Below, in pieces: positions 14,835-20,106 of a stretch of 20,106 bases of DNA; position 1 is the first letter of the stretch; each line of letters opens with the position of its first letter. The stretch covers positions 1-20,106 of the forward strand of contig DKPO01000022.1 in assembly GCA_002471225.1 (NCBI GenBank), written 5' to 3'. A program made the translations under genes and the position numbers. This stretch comes from Porphyromonadaceae bacterium UBA7332. GTDB taxonomy: Bacteria > Bacteroidota > Bacteroidia > Bacteroidales > UBA7332. A model generated the notes under the pieces. It ran no database searches and was not told the origin of the DNA. It was given only the letters and a program-made list of their open reading frames with translations.

Positions 14835-17800
14835 TTACTCACTAATGAAACTTCCATATCTATGATATTCATAAGATAAACTTTGCTCTTTCAGATAGTT
14901 AAGTAGTTCGATGCGACCTTCTGTTAAAGGTCTGTTTGATGCAACATAAAGTCCGTTTTTTGCAGCCATTTGATATATCTTATCAGAATATTGAGCATGG
15001 CAAGTTCTCAGACGCTCAAAATTTACAGCGTTTCCGATAAACTCATCTTCATTCTCTTTTACGACTTTCGCATGACAAATTTCCGCAATACGGTCGATAT
15101 GATCCATAAATTTATAATCCGAATCAACAGAAATGGTTAATGGCGTTTTACAACCGTCGGCTGCAAGAGCTATTAACGCGATATCAATAGGCTTGTCATC
15201 CGGCATAACTCTTAAGCACATATTTTTTAAACCGATATAACGGACATAATTATGTTCGCCTAAAAGTTTATTGACATCAGTTTCCTTGCAAAATATCGTA
15301 TCGTAATTTGTTCCATAACTTTTGATAGCCTGGCGTATGCGATTTACGTCCGTCTGATCAGAGAACAATGCTTGTATCTCCTGATAATATGGAACCGTTT
15401 CATTGGATGCATTATCGATAGCTTTTTCCGTAAACTTAACAAAGGATGATACATAGTTGACCCCTCCCGCTTTTAAACCTCCACCAAAGGCAGAACGTTT
15501 CATACCTCCGAATGGCTGTCTGTTTACGATAGCACCCGTTATACCTCTGTTGATATATAAATTCCCGGCTTCAATCTTAGCAGCCCATAGTGAACGCTCA
15601 TCTTTATTCAATGACTGTAGCCCGGAAGTCAGTCCGTATTCAAGAGAGTTAACATATTCAATACCTTGCTCAAGTGAATCGATACAGACTACAGAAAGGA
15701 GTGGAGCAAACAGCTCATTCTCGAATGTGAAATTGCCTTTCTTAACACCCCATTTTACACACGGCTTAAGCATATATTTATTTTGATCAATAAACACAGG
15801 CGGCACTAACCATTCTTCTCCATTTTCTAATTGTAAACCGATGCTTAATTTTTCATTGCGGTTTGTGATCATCGGGCCAACGATATTGTTTAACTCCCAT
15901 GGTGATCCGCACTGAAGACTTTCAACGGCATCTTTTAGTTTCTTTCTGAATACAGGATCATTATACACGCCTTTTTCAAGCATAAGAATAGAGCAGGCAG
16001 AACATTTCTGACCGGCATTGCTGAATGCCGATGTAACGATATTCTGAATTGCATGATCCTGATCACCACATTCGGTAAGTATGATGGTGTTTTTACCACC
16101 GGTCTCAGCCGAAAGCGGACATTTCGGATTCTCTTTTAAAATAGAAAATGCTGTATCTGTTCCTCCTGTGAGAATAATATGTTTTAATTTCGGACTTTTA
16201 GTCAAAACAGAAAGCGTATCATAACCATCACAACATACAACCTGTAAAGCCTCTTTAGGTACACCGGCGTCCCAGAAACATTGAGCAAACTCCCAGGCAA
16301 TCGGGGCAGCAACGGTTGCAGGTTTTAATATAACGGTATTCCCTCCGGCTAATGCCGCAGCGACACCTCCGGCAGGTATTGCCAACGGGAAGTTCCAGGG
16401 TGATACAACTAAGACTACACCTTTAGGTTTGTACGATACGGAAGATAGTTTTTCGAATTCAAGCATGCTTAGAGGATAGAATCTGCAAAAATCTACAGCC
16501 TCAGAAATTTCCACATCGCCTTCCATAAACGTTTTTCCAGTGACCGCAGCCATAATTCCGATTAAATCGCCTCGTTTGGCATTCATCAGATCCGCTGTTT
16601 TCATTAAAATCTTTTTACGATCGCTCAATGACGTATTTCTCCATCCCGAATCGTCTCTGTCTGCCACATCAATAATCTGTTGCATCTGTTCTGCATTGCA
16701 CAGATTTATTTTATAGTTTACAATATGATCTTTCTGACAACGGTCTACATATTCTCCTTTCTTTTCCGAGTAGCATCCCTCTTTACCTATTTGTACAGGT
16801 ATTTCAATTGGCTTATCGGTAGGTGTACGTCTCCATTTTTTTATGATATTTTTTACCCATTCTTTTTGAGTAAGCAAGTCGAAATCGGTATCAGGTTCAT
16901 TGATGAAATGATCCATATCACCACGTTCAGCCGGAACATCATTGCGATTTTGAATTCGTCTTGGATTGCTGGATATATCCTCACGCATGGTATATGCTGT
17001 GGTAAACTGATTTACCAGAAAATCCCAATCTTTGTTTCCGGGTTTAAGATTGAAAGAATAGCGTAAGAAGTTGTCTTTACTTGTATTCTCATCCAAACGT
17101 CTTACGAGGTAAGAAATAGCATTTAAGAAATGCTCCCTTTTCACTACAGGAGTATAAAGTATTAGTTGCTTCTCATGTTTACGCATGGTTCTTGCTAAGT
17201 GATTAGCCATTCCTTCAAGCATTTCAAATGATATATAGGATTGAACATCATTTTTCTGACTTAAAAGCATAGCATAACCAATCGTGAATAAATTATGAGA
17301 TGCAACTCCTACATGAAGAGCACGTATATTATCCGGCTCCAAAGCTCTGTCTATGATTTTTAAATAATTGGCATCTACAGAAACTTTGTTATCGTAAACA
17401 GGCACTTTCCATCCTTTCAAAGAAGAGATGACTTGTTCCATTTGCAGATTAGCACCTTTAACCAATCTCATTTTTAATGGAGCTCCGCCTCCTGCCAAAC
17501 GTTCTTTTGCAAAAGCAAGTAATTCGGATTGCAAATCCCATGCATCTGGTAAGTAAGCCTGAATAACAATACCTGCTGTATAGTTTTTAAATTGAGGCAT
17601 GCTAAGTACAGTCTTAAAGACATCCATTGTTAAATGAGTATCTTTATATTCCTCCATATCCAGATTAACGAACTTCGGACGTTTCTTCCCGTTAAAATCG
17701 ACATAAGGATTATCTATCGCTTTTTGGTAAATTGTCACTAAACGATCGCATAAGTCTTTTTTAGCATTGGTATAGTTAAGCGGATGTATCTGTGCATATA

Positions 17801-18344
17801 TACCCGAAATCTTAATAGATATATAGGTTATATCATCTTGCTCTAATGCGTGCAAATAATGTTTGAATCTATGATCGGCTTCGTAATTACCTAATACAAC
17901 TTCACCAAGAAGGTTGACGTTCTCGACAATACCCTCTTTACGTCTCATGGCTAAATGTTCGGTAAGTTTGGGACGCTCTTCATCTATAATAACTGTAGCG
18001 GTATCTTTTCGAATCTGATCTTTAAAAATCGGCATCGCAATAGAATCAAAGTGATATCCGATTTTGACAAACATGGTTAATAAAAAGCGGTCATATGCCG
18101 ACATGAAGCTGGGGTTTCCGTTTTCTTCTATCAACTCTTTAATCATATATGATAATTTCTTATCATTACGAATCTGAGTAGATTCATCCAACATATTACT
18201 TAACAGGAATTTGTCTTTTGGGTTTTGTACCAAAACAGAATACTTCTTTTGTTCCTTCTTTTCTGCGGGAGTCAAAGCTGCATTGCTTTCTGCGTGGAAG
18301 CTCTTAACCCAATCGATTACTTCTTGAATGGATACTGTGTTCAT
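14835..18344 (-). CDS. putA: bifunctional proline dehydrogenase / P5C dehydrogenase (PutA type)
   Basis: A 1169-residue enzyme that oxidises proline to glutamate in two steps. The N half (about 80-470) is the FAD-dependent proline dehydrogenase barrel, with MRLVKGA (292-298) and the proline-binding YLVRRLDEN (412-420). The middle (about 540-975) is an aldehyde dehydrogenase acting on glutamate semialdehyde: SPWNFP (648-653), LTGGTDTAF (725-733), Glu747 in SAETGGKN and nucleophile Cys781 in NAGQKCSA. The ALDH 'GST' motif reads GGT here. The last 190 residues or so form an extra domain, probably the degenerate ALDH-like C-terminal domain found in longer PutA proteins. There is no ribbon-helix-helix DNA-binding domain at the N-terminus, so it should not repress its own gene. 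It appears monocistronic; no clear promoter or terminator was recognised. Proline catabolism is its likely role. Confidence 0.94.
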   Translation of the reverse strand: MNTVSIQEVIDWVKSFHAESNAALTPAEKKEQKKYSVLVQNPKDKFLLSNMLDESTQIRNDKKLSYMIKELIEENGNPSFMSAYDRFLLTMFVKIGYHFDSIAMPIFKDQIRKDTATVIIDEERPKLTEHLAMRRKEGIVENVNLLGEVVLGNYEADHRFKHYLHALEQDDITYISIKISGIYAQIHPLNYTNAKKDLCDRLVTIYQKAIDNPYVDFNGKKRPKFVNLDMEEYKDTHLTMDVFKTVLSMPQFKNYTAGIVIQAYLPDAWDLQSELLAFAKERLAGGGAPLKMRLVKGANLQMEQVISSLKGWKVPVYDNKVSVDANYLKIIDRALEPDNIRALHVGVASHNLFTIGYAMLLSQKNDVQSYISFEMLEGMANHLARTMRKHEKQLILYTPVVKREHFLNAISYLVRRLDENTSKDNFLRYSFNLKPGNKDWDFLVNQFTTAYTMREDISSNPRRIQNRNDVPAERGDMDHFINEPDTDFDLLTQKEWVKNIIKKWRRTPTDKPIEIPVQIGKEGCYSEKKGEYVDRCQKDHIVNYKINLCNAEQMQQIIDVADRDDSGWRNTSLSDRKKILMKTADLMNAKRGDLIGIMAAVTGKTFMEGDVEISEAVDFCRFYPLSMLEFEKLSSVSYKPKGVVLVVSPWNFPLAIPAGGVAAALAGGNTVILKPATVAAPIAWEFAQCFWDAGVPKEALQVVCCDGYDTLSVLTKSPKLKHIILTGGTDTAFSILKENPKCPLSAETGGKNTIILTECGDQDHAIQNIVTSAFSNAGQKCSACSILMLEKGVYNDPVFRKKLKDAVESLQCGSPWELNNIVGPMITNRNEKLSIGLQLENGEEWLVPPVFIDQNKYMLKPCVKWGVKKGNFTFENELFAPLLSVVCIDSLEQGIEYVNSLEYGLTSGLQSLNKDERSLWAAKIEAGNLYINRGITGAIVNRQPFGGMKRSAFGGGLKAGGVNYVSSFVKFTEKAIDNASNETVPYYQEIQALFSDQTDVNRIRQAIKSYGTNYDTIFCKETDVNKLLGEHNYVRYIGLKNMCLRVMPDDKPIDIALIALAADGCKTPLTISVDSDYKFMDHIDRIAEICHAKVVKENEDEFIGNAVNFERLRTCHAQYSDKIYQMAAKNGLYVASNRPLTEGRIELLNYLKEQSLSYEYHRYGSFISE

Positions 18345-18455
18345 GGAATTGCAATAGTTATTGTGATAATTAATTTGATTTCAATACAGATACTAAAGAG
18401 TACCGGGCTAAATATAAAACATTAAATCGGATTTATTGTTTTATAACCTAAAAAA

Positions 18456-18498
18456 AATAAGACTATACGCTTTATAATTTAAAGCATATAGTCTTATT
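18456..18498 (-). terminator. intrinsic terminator of the HdeD-family gene
   Basis: On the - strand a 19-bp stem (18498-18480 with 18474-18456) closes on a 5-base loop and is followed by a run of U (A-run 18451-18457 on the + strand). One position pairs as U-G in the - strand RNA but would be an A-C mismatch in + strand RNA, which fixes the orientation. Confidence 0.93.
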
Positions 18499-18542
18499 AT
18501 CTGACATATTGTAAATAAATAGAGCGAATTTCTCTTTATTTG

Positions 18543-19100
18543 TTACTCTTTGTTGCTTGGTTTCAAATCCCAGGAGAAGAAAACTAAGCTGATACCCCAA
18601 TATACCATCATAAAGGCTGTGATGAATACTAAAGTGAATGCGGCAGTAACAGGTAGCATAATAAATATCCAGGCAAGAATTACGAGAATAATACCATTAA
18701 TCAGGTAAAGCCACCAATATTTTAGCTCGCCCATCATCATGAATGATGAGGTGATTGAAGAAACACCTTTAAATAAGAATAAGAATCCATATATATAAGG
18801 TAAAGATGCCTCAGTCAGTCCTAAGTTCATAATAAGGATAATTGCGATAATGATATCTATAATCCCTCCAGCTAAGAACCAACCCCATCCATGGAGTTTC
18901 TTTTGCAAAGTTGTCGTCATCATTATTTGTGTGATACCCACAAATAATAAGAACCAACCAAACATCATAGCAATGACCTCATAGCCTATTACGGGAGCAG
19001 AGGCAAGCCACATACCGCCTCCGGCGATTATTACTCCTAATAAAAGGAAAAGCCACCATAGCTTGCTTTTTCCCCAGAAATTAAAAACTTCGTTATTCAT
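18543..19100 (-). CDS. HdeD family (DUF308) membrane protein
   Basis: A 185-residue integral membrane protein with about six hydrophobic helices in a repeated two-helix pattern, matching the HdeD/DUF308 family. After a short polar N-terminus (MNNEVFNFWGKSK), helices begin at about residue 14. Features typical of the family are the MMFGWFLLFVGITQI segment after the second helix, a GWGWFLAGGIIDIIIAIILI helix and a closing MMVYWGISLVFFSW segment. HdeD of Escherichia coli is linked to acid resistance, but most homologues have no defined function, so no role is assigned. It stands alone on this strand, with a strong terminator of its own, 170 bases after the YbaN-like gene. Confidence 0.85.
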   Translation of the reverse strand: MNNEVFNFWGKSKLWWLFLLLGVIIAGGGMWLASAPVIGYEVIAMMFGWFLLFVGITQIMMTTTLQKKLHGWGWFLAGGIIDIIIAIILIMNLGLTEASLPYIYGFLFLFKGVSSITSSFMMMGELKYWWLYLINGIILVILAWIFIMLPVTAAFTLVFITAFMMVYWGISLVFFSWDLKPSNKE

Positions 19101-19270
19101 TATAGTTAAAGTTTAGGTTATATAATTTAATGTTATTCCTAAAACAAATATTATATATAAACAGTTTTACGGAACTATAATTTATTTCTGTTGGAATCTT
19201 ATAACTCGCAGTTAAGTAGGTGTTTAAAGAATAGATTATATTGATGAATTGATAAAGGATGTGAATCCCT

Positions 19271-19651
19271 TTAGACTCTCCTTGTTTTGATTCGTAAAAT
19301 ATGTATAGTAACTCCTATGCTGATTAACAATAATAAAAGTTGAATCCATATATTAGAGATGATCCAGACCATATTTATGGTCATGGTTATCCATAGTGTA
19401 GATAATATAATGACTTTCTTTTTGAAGGTTATCGATTTGTGAATCGTGTAATCTTTGATAATGGGGCCTGTTACGGGATGATTCATTAGTCGGTCATGCC
19501 ATACTTTATCACTATTATAAAATAAATATGCCGTTAAAAGTAAGAATGGGGTAGTAGGGAGGACCGGAAGAAATAATCCGAGTAGCCCCATACCTAATGA
19601 AATACAACCAATAAAGAGATATAAATATTTTTTGATTTGACCTTTGCCCAT
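19271..19651 (-). CDS. YbaN/DUF454 family inner-membrane protein
   Basis: A 126-residue small membrane protein of the YbaN/DUF454 family. The signature GLLGLFLPVLPTTPFLLLTAYLF (about 24-46) is clear, followed by the WHDRLMNHPVTGPIIKDY loop with a conserved-looking HP-G-I-Y pattern, then two more hydrophobic helices and a basic C-terminus (RIKTRRV). The ATG at 19651 is chosen because it gives the usual family length; the upstream extension relies on a TTG at 19678. Function is unknown for the family. A weak hairpin, TAAAGG/CCTTTA (19253-19273), overlaps the stop codon but lacks a U-tract. Confidence 0.85.
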   Translation of the reverse strand: MGKGQIKKYLYLFIGCISLGMGLLGLFLPVLPTTPFLLLTAYLFYNSDKVWHDRLMNHPVTGPIIKDYTIHKSITFKKKVIILSTLWITMTINMVWIISNIWIQLLLLLISIGVTIHILRIKTRRV

Positions 19652-19905
19652 AAAAGTATAATATAGTTTGCTGAGCAAATTTACGTTTTTATCTGAAAGA
19701 TTGATTGTATTTCGTTCCCTAATCTGTATTGATGGGAGTATAACTTAATAAAGGGTATGAACGGGTTTATTCTTTCCAGATGAGAATGCATATTTTGGAA
19801 ATAGGATGTTTATAGGATAAGTTTTTGATTTATCGGAAAGTATGCAGGTTAGTAAAAGCTGGTTTATTCTGTCATTTTGATAGTTTTTCAAGGACTGGAA
19901 TTTGA

Positions 19906-20018
19906 CATGAAAATTACTCAAAGCATGAGTTTTCATGAGCCAATTTTACCAATTGAGACTGTCGTTTTCAGGTAAATGCGGGTAATTCTGAAAAGATACG
20001 CCGTATCTTTATTTTTTT
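19906..20018 (+). ncRNA. candidate small RNA or attenuated leader (three stem-loops)
   Basis: On the + strand three inverted repeats follow each other. CATGAAA...TTTCATG (19906-19937) has an inner ACTC/GAGT stem. TTTACC...GGTAAA (19945-19976) comes next. AAAGATAC-GCC-GTATCTTT (19992-20010) is last and is followed by seven T. No protein gene lies upstream that would need this terminator. A TCATTTTG (19872-19879), one mismatch from the -7 consensus, could be its promoter, but no -33 box is seen. A 22-codon ORF (19907-19975) overlaps the first two stems. The unit could be a free RNA or the leader of a downstream gene. Confidence 0.3.
19992..20018 (+). terminator. intrinsic terminator with no assigned gene
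   Basis: AAAGATAC (19992-19999) and GTATCTTT (20003-20010) form a perfect 8-bp stem on a GCC loop, followed by A and then TTTTTTT (20012-20018). The orientation is + strand, while both nearest upstream genes are on the - strand. Confidence 0.65.
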
Positions 20019-20106
20019 GCGCCGTTTCTTTTTATTTATACGGTATGTTTTGAAATTTTCGCCCTTTGTTTTTTTATTTTCATACGTATTAAAATATATC
20101 CGGATA

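Larger units (their letters stand above)
19652..20106. other. gene-poor terminal region with structured elements
   Basis: No convincing protein gene is visible in these roughly 450 bases. The - strand frame at 19745-19936 (63 codons) looks like non-coding translation. On the + strand there are two stem-loops and a terminator-like hairpin, listed separately. The last 90 bases are T-rich and contain ATACGTAT (20083-20090), perhaps the promoter area of a gene beyond the window. Confidence 0.5.

Noticed and set aside
16680..17066. Hydrophobic + strand frame opposite putA that resembles a membrane protein
   Set aside because: It is antisense to a fully conserved part of putA, and hydrophobic translations are common in antisense frames of AT-rich genes.
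19745..19936. 63-codon - strand frame
   Set aside because: Composition and lack of any motif look non-coding, and it begins inside a hairpin. Kept only as a remote possibility.
1..20106. CRISPR array, tRNA or rRNA gene, insertion sequence, phage or defence module
   Set aside because: No regularly spaced repeats, cloverleaf-like sequences, transposase motifs or defence domains were seen on either strand.

Overview
The window looks like a chromosomal segment of a Bacteroidota bacterium, most likely order Bacteroidales. Three things support this: an AT-rich genome, start codons without strong Shine-Dalgarno sequences, and several promoters of the Bacteroidota type (TTTG about 18-20 bases upstream of TAnnTTTG). 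The complete MoxR/DUF58/Bat operon is also typical of the group. A Dysgonomonas-like relative is possible, but this is only an impression. Nothing points to a phage, plasmid, insertion sequence or CRISPR array.

Region 1 (1-8985). After the tail of an unidentified gene (1-174) comes a promoter-bearing gap and then an eight-gene + strand operon: a MoxR AAA+ ATPase, a DUF58 protein, a membrane protein with a BatD-like cytoplasmic domain, BatA, BatB, BatC, BatD and BatE. Together they look like an envelope complex made of a cytoplasmic chaperone-like ATPase, three vWA-type proteins (two in the membrane), two TPR proteins and two proteins with large extracytoplasmic beta-rich domains. Stem-loops without U-tracts lie at the three longest gene junctions. 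A strong terminator closes the operon.

Region 2 (8987-11104, - strand). A DcuC-type C4-dicarboxylate transporter gene is followed by a nitroreductase-family gene broken by one in-frame TAA. A perfect 12-bp inverted repeat overlaps the nitroreductase promoter and start codon.

Region 3 (11300-14537, + strand). This holds a TetR regulator, a FabH-like ketoacyl synthase 7 bases downstream of it, FabG with its own promoter, and an RluA-type pseudouridine synthase. A near-perfect 20-bp palindrome sits at the predicted fabG transcription start. Strong terminators follow fabG and the pseudouridine synthase gene.

Region 4 (14538-19651, - strand). A bifunctional proline dehydrogenase/P5C dehydrogenase (PutA type, without the DNA-binding domain), an HdeD-family membrane protein and a YbaN/DUF454 membrane protein lie here. 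The HdeD gene has a strong terminator of its own.

Region 5 (19652-20106). No convincing protein gene is present. On the + strand there are two stem-loops and then a hairpin with a seven-T run: either a small RNA or the attenuated leader of a gene beyond the window.

Most of the window is ordinary core metabolism and envelope biology. The parts worth a second look are the unexplained RNA or operator-like structures and the interrupted nitroreductase gene. I found no clearly new multi-gene system.
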